Below, piece after piece: positions 17,331-25,763 of a DNA stretch of 64,000 nt; the stretch's first letter is position 1; the number at the start of each line of letters is the position of its first letter. Position numbers and translations under genes: made by a program. Source of the DNA: Acidobacteriota bacterium (GTDB taxonomy: Bacteria; Acidobacteriota; Terriglobia; Terriglobales; Acidobacteriaceae); the NCBI GenBank assembly GCA_021780315.1, contig JAJXYY010000041.1, positions 310,001-374,000 of the forward strand. Direction: 5' to 3'. Under the pieces are notes generated by a model, which was not told the origin of the DNA, did no database searches, and worked only from the letters and a program-made list of their open reading frames with translations.

Positions 17331-19004
17331 ATGGTTTATCGCCCGTTTCGTAATGTTGGCATGTCTGTCTTGGCTGCATGTGCAGTCAGCCTTGGAGTCA
17401 CGAGTCTAGGTGCACAGACGGCACCGGGAGCGGCTGCTCCTGCAGTGTCGAATCCGTCTCGTGTGGACGTATTCACCGGTTACTCTTACTTTGGTGCGCA
17501 TGGCCAGTTGAAGCCTGCGGGCATCAATTATTCGTCGATCGACGAAGGCGCGATTGGTAGCGGCGCGTACTACTTTAGCAAGTACATCGGCGCTGAAGGC
17601 ATCTTCACCGCGCATCCGGATGGCAAGAACGACGGATTGTACACGGTTGGCGTTGGACCTATCTTCCGTGCACCGATGCAGAACTTTACGGTATTTGCCC
17701 ATGGGTTGGTTGGCGGCGGTCGCCTTGGCGGACCGAACAGCGAAGGCCCGATCGTGTATCACAACCCGTACCAGTGGGGCCCGGCGTTGACTGCTGGCGG
17801 TGGTATGGATTACGCGTTGCCATTTCTGAACAACCGCTTCTCGCTGCGTTTGTTTGAGGCTGATTATCGTTACATTCACGAGAGCTATGGTCCTTACACG
17901 GCACCTTCGACTCCTGGTCAAGTGGGTGGACGTGCAAACCTTAGCGGTGCAGAGTTGAGCACGGGTATCGTGACGCACTTCGGCAATGTACTGCCTCCTC
18001 CGCCGGTAACTTACTCCTGCGCGGTTGCTCCTGCGACGGTGTATCCGGGTGACCCGATCACGGTGACGGGCACGGCGGTGAACCTGAACCCCAAGAAGAC
18101 GGCGACCTACAACTGGACGACGGATGGCGGCGTGATTTCGGGTACTTCGAGCACAGCGAACATCGACACGAAGAATGCTGCACCTGGCACCTATACGGCC
18201 AAGGGTCATGTATCCGAGGGAACGAAGCCTGGCCAAATGGCAGACTGCTCGGGGACGTACACGGTGAAGCCGTTTGATCCTCCGACGGTTTCCTGCGCAG
18301 CGAATCCTTCGACGCTGAATCCGGGTGATTCTGCCACGATCACTGCGACTGGTGTCAGCCCGCAGAACCGTCCTTTGACCTACAGCTACAGCTCTACGGC
18401 TGGTGCTGTGACGGGTAGCGGATCGACTGCGACCCTGTCTACCGCTGGTGCTGCACCGGGAACGATTACTGTGACCTGCAACGTGGTTGACGACAAGGGA
18501 CAGACGTCCTCTGCTCCGACGACACTGACGTTGAATGCGCCTCCTCCGCCTCCTGCTCCGAAGACGTCCAGCCTGTGCTCGGTGAGCTTTGATCGTGACA
18601 AGAAGCGTCCTGCGCGCGTCGACAATGAAGGCAAGGCCTGCTTGGATGATATTTCGCTGAATCTGCAGCGCTCGTCCGACGCCAAGCTGGCTGTGGTTGG
18701 CAATGCCGACGCGAAGGAGAAGGAAGTGAAGAAGGGCCACAAGGCGACCAAGGTTAAGAACCTGGCTGCTGAGCGTGCCGTCAACACGAAGGACTATCTG
18801 GTAACGGAGAAGGGCATCGATGCTTCGCGCGTCTCTGTCTACACCGGTGCTGCGGATGCGAAGTCGGTAACGACGACGCTGGTTCCTGCTGGTGCCACGC
18901 TGGATAGCAGCTCTCTGACCCCGGTTGATGAAACTGCCGTCAAAGCTGTTCCTCGCAAGCCAGTTGCCAAGAAGCACAGCAAAAAGGCAGCAATGAAGAT
19001 GTAG
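17331..19004 (+). CDS. OmpA-like protein: beta-barrel, two Ig-like repeats, OmpA-type C-terminus
   Basis: 557 residues from the ATG at 17331, preceded by GGAGG seven bases upstream. After a signal peptide (about 1-30) comes a beta-barrel-like region (about 40-215; VDVFTGYSYFGAHGQ). Two Ig-like repeats (about 220-310 and 315-400) both begin Ser-Cys-Ala-x-x-Pro and contain the PGDPITVT/PGDSATIT pattern. A Pro hinge then leads to an OmpA-like domain with LAAERAVNTKDYLVTEKGID. The tail is Lys/His-rich. It probably spans the outer membrane and contacts peptidoglycan, although the OmpA domain looks degenerate in its first half. A terminator hairpin follows. Confidence 0.72.
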   Translation: MVYRPFRNVGMSVLAACAVSLGVTSLGAQTAPGAAAPAVSNPSRVDVFTGYSYFGAHGQLKPAGINYSSIDEGAIGSGAYYFSKYIGAEGIFTAHPDGKNDGLYTVGVGPIFRAPMQNFTVFAHGLVGGGRLGGPNSEGPIVYHNPYQWGPALTAGGGMDYALPFLNNRFSLRLFEADYRYIHESYGPYTAPSTPGQVGGRANLSGAELSTGIVTHFGNVLPPPPVTYSCAVAPATVYPGDPITVTGTAVNLNPKKTATYNWTTDGGVISGTSSTANIDTKNAAPGTYTAKGHVSEGTKPGQMADCSGTYTVKPFDPPTVSCAANPSTLNPGDSATITATGVSPQNRPLTYSYSSTAGAVTGSGSTATLSTAGAAPGTITVTCNVVDDKGQTSSAPTTLTLNAPPPPPAPKTSSLCSVSFDRDKKRPARVDNEGKACLDDISLNLQRSSDAKLAVVGNADAKEKEVKKGHKATKVKNLAAERAVNTKDYLVTEKGIDASRVSVYTGAADAKSVTTTLVPAGATLDSSSLTPVDETAVKAVPRKPVAKKHSKKAAMKM

Positions 19005-19027
19005 TTGAATACAGTAGGGCAATGCAG

Positions 19028-19057
19028 AGGCTGGCTGGGTTGGTTCCCAGTCAGCCT
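19028..19057 (+). terminator. Intrinsic terminator after the OmpA-like gene
   Basis: A 12-base stem (19028-19039 with 19046-19057, one wobble pair) closes a 6-base loop 24 bases after the stop and is followed by TTGTGTT, a modest U-rich tail. Confidence 0.6.
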
Positions 19058-19128
19058 TTGTGTTGAGTGGCAGGAGATGAATTGGTTCGGAAACTGAATT
19101 CAATCGATGGAATAACTGGACGGGTACG

Positions 19129-21243
19129 TTGAAGCGAAAGTATAGAGTTCGGGTGGCGCTGCTGGTTTTGTTCGTGGGACTGTCGTTCGGCGTGGGGCGA
19201 GCGATTACGTGGTTGCCGTTTGGGCCTGATGGTGGAGATGCACGTTCGCTGACGGCCGATCCGCACGACCATACGCACCTCTATTTGGGGACGGCGAATG
19301 GCTGGGTATACGAGTCGCGGAATAGCGGTAAGGAGTGGCAGCGGCTGGCGCGCGTGGGCAAACGCGATGATCTAGTGTTGGACAATATCGTGGTGGATGC
19401 GGATGATTCGAAACATTTGCTGGTGGGTGCGTGGGTGCTGGGCAGCGCGGATGGCGGACTTTATGTGAGCCATGATGGGGGATTGACCTGGAGCAGCAAT
19501 GCGGGCATGCGGGGCGAGTCGATCCGGTCGCTGGCGATGTCTACGGCTGAGCCGAAGGTGCTGGTGGCTGGCACGCTGAAGGGCGTATACCGGTCCGAGG
19601 ATCGAGGGGTGAGTTGGAAGCTGATCAGTCCTGCAGGAAGCCGCGAGTTGCACGAGGTAGAGTCGATTGCCATTGATCCGACGGATTCGAAGATTATCTA
19701 TGCAGGGACCTGGCATCTGCCGTGGAAGACATCGGACGGTGGGGCACATTGGCAGAACATCAAGCAGGGAGTGATCGATGACTCGGATGTGTTCTCGATT
19801 ATTGTGGATCCGAAGCAGCCGAAGGTGGTGTTTGCCAGTGCTTGCTCAGGAATTTACAAGAGCGAGGATGCGGGCGAGAAGTTTCAGAAGGTTCAGGGGA
19901 TACCTTCGACGGCTCGGCGAACGCGGGTGTTGATGCAGGACCCGGGGCATCTGGACACTGTTTATGCGGGCACGACTGAGGGGTTGTTTCGGTCGGATGA
20001 TGCCGGCAAGTCGTGGGTGCGAACGACGGGGCCTGAGTTGATTGTGAATGATGTCTATGTCGATCCAACCGATTCAAACCGGGTGCTGATTGCAACGGAC
20101 AGGGGCGGCGTGATGGCGAGCCGTGACCGGGGAAACTCATTTGATCCTGCGAACCACGGATTTTCTGCGCGTCAGATCACGTCGTTTGTAGCGGACGCAC
20201 AGCGACCATCGAATGTGTATGTGGGGGTGGTGAACGACAAGGAGTGGGGGGGAGTTTTTGCAAGCGATAATGGTGGACTAAGCTGGGAGCAAAAGAGTTC
20301 GGGGTTGGGTGGGCGGGATGTGTTCAGCCTGGGGCAGGCTTCGGATGGAACGATTATTGCTGGGACGGCGCATGGGATCTATCGATTGACGGGTGCGGTG
20401 TGGAATCGGGTTGGGAGCAAGGCGGGCGGGGAGGCTGATCCTGTTGTCGGGACTGGCCGGAGCGACGGGAAGGAAGCGGAGGCTGCGGGTTCTGTATCTA
20501 CAGCGGATGGGCTTCCGGCTGCTGCGGTGAAGAAGAGTGCGACTGCCGGAAAGCATCGTGCTGCTGGAAGGGCACCGAAGCTGGTTACAGTTGCGCAGAA
20601 GCGGAGTGCGAAAAGTAGCGATGGCCTGGTGTTGACGGACTTTGATGGGAGTGTGTCTGCACTGGCACAGGCTGGCGATACGGTGTATGCAGCGACCTCC
20701 GGGGGACTGTTGGAGAGTGGGACAGCGGGTGAAAGCTGGAAGCAGGTAAGCAGCCTGAAGGAGCGGGACCTGGTGTTTGTCGCGGCTGCACGGGGGATGC
20801 TGGTTGCGGGTGGTCTGCATGTGGTGGTGGAGTCTGTGGATCGGGGCAAGACGTGGTCTGTGGTGACGTTGCCGGCGACGGTGACGCAGGTTACGGCGGT
20901 AGCTGCGGACGGAGTTGGCGGGGTGTGGGTTGGTGGCCGGGAGGGGGTTTTTGTAAGCCTCGACAAGGGCGCGACGTGGGATACTGTGCGGAATGTTTCG
21001 ATCCGCGATGTGAATGCGCTGTACTACGATGCGGCTTCGGAACGGCTGATGATTACGACGGGCGAGACCAGCACGATGGCATATGCGGTGCATGTGCCGG
21101 ACCGGTCAGTGAAGTTCTGGGATACGGGCTGGAAGCTTCGGTTTGTACGTCCTGTGGGAGACCATCTGGTTGCGGCAACTTTATTTGATGGGGTCGTGGT
21201 TCAGCCGCAGATGATTGACTCCAAGTTGATTGCGCAACACTGA
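19129..21243 (+). CDS. Exported BNR/Asp-box beta-propeller protein (Ycf48/sortilin-like)
   Basis: 704 residues from a TTG with GGACGGG about five bases upstream. A signal peptide or anchor (about 1-24) precedes repeated Asp-box units such as SHDGGLTWSS, SEDRGVSWKL, SDDAGKSWVR, SRDRGNSFDP and SVDRGKTWSV. Such repeats build beta-propellers like those of Ycf48, sortilins and sialidases. A low-complexity Ala/Lys/Gly insertion (about 425-500) interrupts the propeller before a second set of repeats. No glycosidase active-site residues were recognised, so it is more likely a binding or assembly factor. Function unknown; fold fairly sure. Confidence 0.7.
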   Translation: MKRKYRVRVALLVLFVGLSFGVGRAITWLPFGPDGGDARSLTADPHDHTHLYLGTANGWVYESRNSGKEWQRLARVGKRDDLVLDNIVVDADDSKHLLVGAWVLGSADGGLYVSHDGGLTWSSNAGMRGESIRSLAMSTAEPKVLVAGTLKGVYRSEDRGVSWKLISPAGSRELHEVESIAIDPTDSKIIYAGTWHLPWKTSDGGAHWQNIKQGVIDDSDVFSIIVDPKQPKVVFASACSGIYKSEDAGEKFQKVQGIPSTARRTRVLMQDPGHLDTVYAGTTEGLFRSDDAGKSWVRTTGPELIVNDVYVDPTDSNRVLIATDRGGVMASRDRGNSFDPANHGFSARQITSFVADAQRPSNVYVGVVNDKEWGGVFASDNGGLSWEQKSSGLGGRDVFSLGQASDGTIIAGTAHGIYRLTGAVWNRVGSKAGGEADPVVGTGRSDGKEAEAAGSVSTADGLPAAAVKKSATAGKHRAAGRAPKLVTVAQKRSAKSSDGLVLTDFDGSVSALAQAGDTVYAATSGGLLESGTAGESWKQVSSLKERDLVFVAAARGMLVAGGLHVVVESVDRGKTWSVVTLPATVTQVTAVAADGVGGVWVGGREGVFVSLDKGATWDTVRNVSIRDVNALYYDAASERLMITTGETSTMAYAVHVPDRSVKFWDTGWKLRFVRPVGDHLVAATLFDGVVVQPQMIDSKLIAQH

Positions 21244-21281
21244 GACTTTTTGTGAGCGGAGGGGAGGAATAGAATCAAGGT

Positions 21282-22433
21282 ATGAGCTTGCCTAACGTGA
21301 ACAATCGCCCGCGACACTCCTTCCAGACCGACGATAAAGCCCTGCTGCCGATTGCAGAGAAGGTACAGTCGGGGGTACGGCTGGACTATGACGATGGCGT
21401 GTCGCTGTATCGAAGTGGAGACATTCTGGCGGTGGGCTGGCTGGCGAACATGGTGCGCGAGAAGTTGCATGGCGACACGGCTTACTTCAATGTGAATCGG
21501 CACATCAATCCGACGAACGTGTGTGTTGCGTCGTGCCGGTTGTGCGCGTTTGGGCGGAAGAAGGGGGATGCCGGGACGTACACGATGGCGTTGGAAGAGG
21601 CTTGGGAGACGGCAGCGACAGGGTACACGGAGGCAGTGACGGAGTTTCATATTGTGGGGGGGCTGCATCCCGATCTTCCGTTTGAATACTTTATGGATAT
21701 GGTGCGCGGGCTGAAGGAGCGTTTTCCGAAGGTTCATATCAAGGCGTTCACCATGGTGGAGGTGGCGTTTCTGGCCAAGCGCGGGAAGATGACGATTGCG
21801 GAGACGCTGCAGCAGATGAAGGATGCGGGTGTCGATTCGCTTCCTGGAGGTGGTGCGGAGATCTTTGCGGATCGGGTGCGGCATATTATCTGCGATCACA
21901 AGATTGATGGGAGCGAGTGGCTGGATACGGCTCGTATGGCTCACCAGATGGGGCTGCGGTCGAATGCGACGATGTTGTATGGGCATGTGGAGAACGAAGA
22001 AGACCGCGTAGACCACATGTTGAAGCTGCGTGCCGTTCAGGATGAGACGGGTGGATTTCAGACATTTATTCCGTTGGCGTTCCATCCGGAGAATACGGCG
22101 CTGGGACACATTCCGCGGACGACTGGGATGCTGGATATGCGTCAGATAGCGGTGGGGCGGTTGATGCTGGATAACTTTCCGCACATCAAGAGCTACTGGC
22201 AGATGGTTTCGCCGAAGATGGCTCAGATCTCGTTGCGGTTTGGCGCAGACGACATTGACGGGACCGTGATTGAAGAGAAGATTTATCACGATGCTGGTGC
22301 GACGACTCCGCAGGGAATGCGACGAGCGGATCTGGTGCGTTTGATTACCGAGGCGGGACGTGTGCCGTTTGAGCGTGACACCATGTACCGGGCGGTGACG
22401 CGGAGTGAAGACAGCTTTACGGTTGCTGTTTAG
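21282..22433 (+). CDS. mqnE: Aminofutalosine synthase, radical SAM
   Basis: 383 residues. The radical-SAM cluster motif is CVASCRLC (Cys81, Cys85, Cys88). FHIVGGLHPDLPFEY, KAFTMVEVAFLAKRGK and DIDGTVIEEKIYHDAGA are characteristic of MqnE rather than MqnC or CofH. It joins 3-(1-carboxyvinyloxy)benzoate to an adenosyl radical, making aminofutalosine in the alternative menaquinone pathway. No other mqn gene is in the window, so the pathway genes are scattered. GGAGGGGAGGA lies about 14-24 bases before the ATG. Confidence in the family is high; MqnC is the only serious alternative. Confidence 0.88.
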   Translation: MSLPNVNNRPRHSFQTDDKALLPIAEKVQSGVRLDYDDGVSLYRSGDILAVGWLANMVREKLHGDTAYFNVNRHINPTNVCVASCRLCAFGRKKGDAGTYTMALEEAWETAATGYTEAVTEFHIVGGLHPDLPFEYFMDMVRGLKERFPKVHIKAFTMVEVAFLAKRGKMTIAETLQQMKDAGVDSLPGGGAEIFADRVRHIICDHKIDGSEWLDTARMAHQMGLRSNATMLYGHVENEEDRVDHMLKLRAVQDETGGFQTFIPLAFHPENTALGHIPRTTGMLDMRQIAVGRLMLDNFPHIKSYWQMVSPKMAQISLRFGADDIDGTVIEEKIYHDAGATTPQGMRRADLVRLITEAGRVPFERDTMYRAVTRSEDSFTVAV

Positions 22434-22475
22434 ACTGCGGCTGTTTGGTTGGGTTGAAAAGATAGAGCAGGGAAG

Positions 22476-22523
22476 AACCGGTTATTCGAAGGGCCTGTGG
22501 GTCGTTTGGATCGCCGGTTTTTT
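22476..22523 (+). terminator. Possible terminator after mqnE
   Basis: AACCGG (22476-22481) can pair with CCGGTT (22514-22519) across a long loop and is followed by a run of six Ts on the plus strand that reaches the convergent MFS stop codon. The loop is long, so support is weak. Confidence 0.3.
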
Positions 22524-23721
22524 ATTGGTTGGGGGTAGGTGGCGCAGAGGGGTGTTGGGTGATGCGGGGAGAGAGGATGAGGAGCAGGACGCAGCCTGCA
22601 GCCGGGACGATGAGACCGGCACGGAGGTTGTGGCGCTGGGTGGAGATGAGTCCAGTGAGGCTGGGCAGGAGGCCTCCACCGAGAGCGGCGAGGGCGAAGA
22701 AGGGGCCAAGGCGAGGATGGTTTCCGCTGTGGGCGAGGACGAAGGCGAGCAGGATGGGGTAGAGGGGAGCGAGGGTGAAGGCGGCGAGCGCGGTGAGGGC
22801 GATCATGCTGCCGATGGATAGGTAGGCGGCGATGCAGAGGGCGGCCTGGCTGAGGATGAGAAGGCCGAGGCAGAGGCGGAAGAGAAAGGCCTCGGTGTAG
22901 ATGGACATAATAGCGGCGACTAGGACTCTGCCGACAAGTTCCGCGACCCAGAAGGTGAGGGCGATGGTGGAGGTGTGGGCGGTGGGGTTGATGCGTCCGG
23001 CGTAGGTGGGGAGCCAGCCGTTGAGGGCGTTTTCTATGCCGACGTAGAGGAAGATGGCGCAGCCGAAGAGGATGAGTTGGGGGAGTGGGAGAGGGAGCAG
23101 TGAAAGCTTGGCGGCTGGCTGGACTGATGAGTTTGTGGTGTGGTGTGGCTGGCTGGCGAAGGGCAAGGTGATGGCGTAGAGGCCGGTGAGGATGAGGATG
23201 GCGGCGGTGATGAGGAAGAAGGCACGGGTGTTGTCTTTGCCGACGGCTTGAACGAGCAGGGGGCAGGAGATTGCTCCTATGCCCCAAGCTACGTTGAGGT
23301 TGGCGAGGAGGCGGGCGCGGGAGGCAGTGAAAGCAGTGCCGACGAGGATGTTGCCAGCGGTGAGTCCGGCGCCGATGCCGATGCCGAGGGCGAAGAGGGC
23401 GATGTGGGCGAGCGGGTATCCGGTGAAGGCCATGATGCAGCAGCCAATGGCGGAGATGGCCGCTCCGTAGATGATGCTGCCGCGGAGGTTGTAGGAGGAG
23501 ATCCATGCTCCGGTGAACTGTCCGGCAAAGCTGGCTGCGAAGAGGGATCCGGCTTGAGCGTCCTGAATGTGCCATTGGGGGATGAGGGCCGGGAGCAGCG
23601 GGCCGAGCATAACGGTGGCGATGCCAGCGACGACGAAGTAGAGAAAGATGGGAGCGAAAGCCAGGATCGATGGCTCAGGCTGGAGTACGGGTTGGGTTGG
23701 GTTGACGAGGTCCGATGGCAA
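22522..23721 (-). CDS. Major facilitator superfamily transporter
   Basis: 399 residues with about twelve hydrophobic helices and short polar loops. The first helix is FAPIFLYFVVAGIATVMLG and the loop after helix 2 carries NLRGS. The central cytoplasmic loop (about 205-225) is Ser/Pro-rich. It should be an inner-membrane secondary transporter; FucP-like sugar transporters are a possibility but no substrate motif is clear. Translation seems to start at a TTG (23721), because an in-frame TAG lies just upstream. GTTTCAATTGGG at 23736-23747 is shared with the rhamnogalacturonan acetylesterase upstream region, hinting at sugar-linked control. Confidence 0.78.
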   Translation of the reverse strand: MPSDLVNPTQPVLQPEPSILAFAPIFLYFVVAGIATVMLGPLLPALIPQWHIQDAQAGSLFAASFAGQFTGAWISSYNLRGSIIYGAAISAIGCCIMAFTGYPLAHIALFALGIGIGAGLTAGNILVGTAFTASRARLLANLNVAWGIGAISCPLLVQAVGKDNTRAFFLITAAILILTGLYAITLPFASQPHHTTNSSVQPAAKLSLLPLPLPQLILFGCAIFLYVGIENALNGWLPTYAGRINPTAHTSTIALTFWVAELVGRVLVAAIMSIYTEAFLFRLCLGLLILSQAALCIAAYLSIGSMIALTALAAFTLAPLYPILLAFVLAHSGNHPRLGPFFALAALGGGLLPSLTGLISTQRHNLRAGLIVPAAGCVLLLILSPRITQHPSAPPTPNQ

Positions 23722-23735
23722 CGCTTTGATCTACC

Positions 23736-23747
23736 GTTTCAATTGGG
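23736..23747. promoter_or_regulatory. Shared 12-base motif upstream of the MFS gene
   Basis: GTTTCAATTGGG is identical to 8729-8740 upstream of the CE12-like esterase. Here it is 15-26 bases before the TTG start but lacks the GAAAC partner arm. Candidate binding site only. Confidence 0.3.
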
Positions 23748-23900
23748 GTGACGCTGTGGCTGGGTTTGAACGACGTGAAAAGAGACTGGAGAGCGACCGC
23801 ACCAGAGTACCCGTTGTGGGGAGCAGAAGGAAATGAAGTTTTGAAGTGGACAGGCGGGCTATGCTGGAGTGTGGTGGGGTGAAGTGTGGATGGAGAAGCA

Positions 23901-24389
23901 ATGGCAGAGTTGGTGCGGATTCGGGAGTGCGTAGCGGCGGATGTCGAGGGGATGTTTCGGCTGGACGAGATTTGCTTTGATAGGCGTTTTCGGTTTGACC
24001 GGGGTTCGATGCGGGCCTTTGCTATGGCACGAGATGCGGTGAGCCTGATTGCGGAGGATGCCAGTGGTCGGCTGATGGGGCTGGTGATTGTGCATGTGGA
24101 GTGGCGGTTGCAACGTCGTTATGGGTATGTGGTGACGTTGGATGTTGCGCCGGAGTTTCGCCGGTTAGGGGTGGCGGGACAGTTGATGGACGAGGCAGAG
24201 CGACGAGTGGTGCTGGCTGGTGGGACGAGCATGGAGTTACATGTTTTTACGGGCAACGCGGTGGCGGTGGGGCTGTACGAGGGGCGTGGGTATGTGCGGG
24301 TGGGGATGAAGGCGGGATTCTATGGGCAGGGAGTGGATGAACAGGGGCTCGATGCGTGGGTGTATCGCAAGGAGCCCCTGATTATGTAG
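23901..24389 (+). CDS. GNAT-family N-acetyltransferase, RimI-like
   Basis: 162 residues. The acetyl-CoA binding region is visible as TLDVAPEFRRLGVAGQLMDEAE (motif A, with Arg-Arg-x-Gly-x-Ala), and the C-terminal part has LHVFTGNAVAVGLYEGRGYVRVG, the usual motif B. Single-domain GNATs acetylate small molecules or protein N-termini; the target is unknown. I chose the ATG at 23901 with GGAG five bases upstream over a GTG five codons earlier. It converges on murA with a 9-base gap. Confidence 0.8.
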   Translation: MAELVRIRECVAADVEGMFRLDEICFDRRFRFDRGSMRAFAMARDAVSLIAEDASGRLMGLVIVHVEWRLQRRYGYVVTLDVAPEFRRLGVAGQLMDEAERRVVLAGGTSMELHVFTGNAVAVGLYEGRGYVRVGMKAGFYGQGVDEQGLDAWVYRKEPLIM

Positions 24390-24398
24390 CGGAGGAGG

Positions 24399-25694
24399 TT
24401 ACTTTTTGCCGAAGACATCGCCCATGCGGCGGATCTGTGCACCTACGCCGCGGAGTTTTTCCTCAAAGTTTTCGTAGCCGCGATCGAGGTGGTAGACGCG
24501 GTCGAGAATGGTTTCACCATCGGCGACGAGTGCGGCGAGGACGAGCGACGCTGAGGCGCGGAGGTCAGAACACATAACGGCGGCTGACTGCAGGGACGAC
24601 TTGCCGCGGATGGTGGCGGTACGTCCGGAGATGGTGATGTTTGCGCCCATGCGGTTGAGTTCGCCGACGTGCATGAAGCGATTTTCGAAGATGTTTTCGG
24701 TGATTGTGGTTGTGCCTTCGGCCTGGGTGGCGAGGGCCATGAACTGGGCCTGCATATCGGTAGGGAAGCCGGGGTATTCTTCGGTGGAGATGTCAGCTGC
24801 TTTGAGCTGGCCACCGCTGCGGACGCGGATGTGGTCGGTGCCGACGTCGATGCGTACGCCGCACTGCTCGAGTTTGGCGATGAGTGCGCCGAGGTGTTTG
24901 GGTTCGCAGGCATCGACGTTGAGGTCTCCGCCGGTGATGGCTCCCGCGAGGAGGAAGGTGCCGGCCTCGATGCGGTCTGGGTTGATGCGGTGCCGTGCGC
25001 CGTGGAGCCGGGCTACGCCCTGGACGCGGATGGTGGGTGTTCCTGCGCCCTCAATTTTAGCGCCCATGGCTGTGAGGAGAGCGGCGAGGTCGGTGACTTC
25101 GGGCTCGCGGGCGCAGTTCTCGAAGAGGGTTTCACCTTCGGCGAGGGTGGCGGCCATGAGGAGGTCTTCGGTGCCGGTGACGGTGATTTTGTCGAAGACA
25201 ATGTGAGCGCCCTTGAGGCGGCCCTGGCCGTTGCCGGGAGCGCGTGCTTCGAGATAGCCGTGCTCCTGGGTGATGGTTGCGCCCATGGATTCAAGGCCTT
25301 TGATGTGCAGGTCGATTGGGCGGCCACCGATGGCGCAGCCTCCTGGCATGGCGACGCGGGCGATGCCGGTGCGGGCGATGAGCGGGCCCAGGACGAGAGA
25401 GCTGGCACGCATGGTCTTGACGATCTCGTACTTGGCGACGGGATCGGAGAGGACGGCGCACTTGATGTGGGTGCGGTGCTGGGCTCGGCCGTAGCCGAGT
25501 TCGACCTCGGCGCCCATGGAGGTGAGGAGCTTGCGCTCGGTCTCAATGTCGCGGACCTGAGGGATATTTTCGAGGATGACCTCGTCCTCGGTGAGGATGG
25601 CCGCAGCCATGCAGGGGAGCGCGGAGTTCTTGGCTCCGGAGACTTTGATGGTGCCGAGAAGGGGGTTTCCGCCGCGTACTACGAACTTGTCCAT
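24399..25694 (-). CDS. murA: UDP-N-acetylglucosamine 1-carboxyvinyltransferase
   Basis: 431 residues, full length. Lys22-Asn23 in SGAKNSAL and the catalytic cysteine Cys120 in PGGCAIGGRPIDLH are present, the latter being the fosfomycin target. EYPGFPTDMQAQFMALA and ENRFMHVGELNRMGA are also typical. The cytoplasmic enzyme transfers enolpyruvate to UDP-GlcNAc, the first committed step of peptidoglycan synthesis. It follows the class A PBP gene on the same strand by 70 bases and is probably cotranscribed with it and proS. Confidence 0.96.
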   Translation of the reverse strand: MDKFVVRGGNPLLGTIKVSGAKNSALPCMAAAILTEDEVILENIPQVRDIETERKLLTSMGAEVELGYGRAQHRTHIKCAVLSDPVAKYEIVKTMRASSLVLGPLIARTGIARVAMPGGCAIGGRPIDLHIKGLESMGATITQEHGYLEARAPGNGQGRLKGAHIVFDKITVTGTEDLLMAATLAEGETLFENCAREPEVTDLAALLTAMGAKIEGAGTPTIRVQGVARLHGARHRINPDRIEAGTFLLAGAITGGDLNVDACEPKHLGALIAKLEQCGVRIDVGTDHIRVRSGGQLKAADISTEEYPGFPTDMQAQFMALATQAEGTTTITENIFENRFMHVGELNRMGANITISGRTATIRGKSSLQSAAVMCSDLRASASLVLAALVADGETILDRVYHLDRGYENFEEKLRGVGAQIRRMGDVFGKK

Positions 25695-25763
25695 GAGTAT
25701 TAATAGTGTAGCGGGGATGGGGGTGGAAATAGGTGGCTGGGTTGGTACGGCGTGCGTGCCTGG

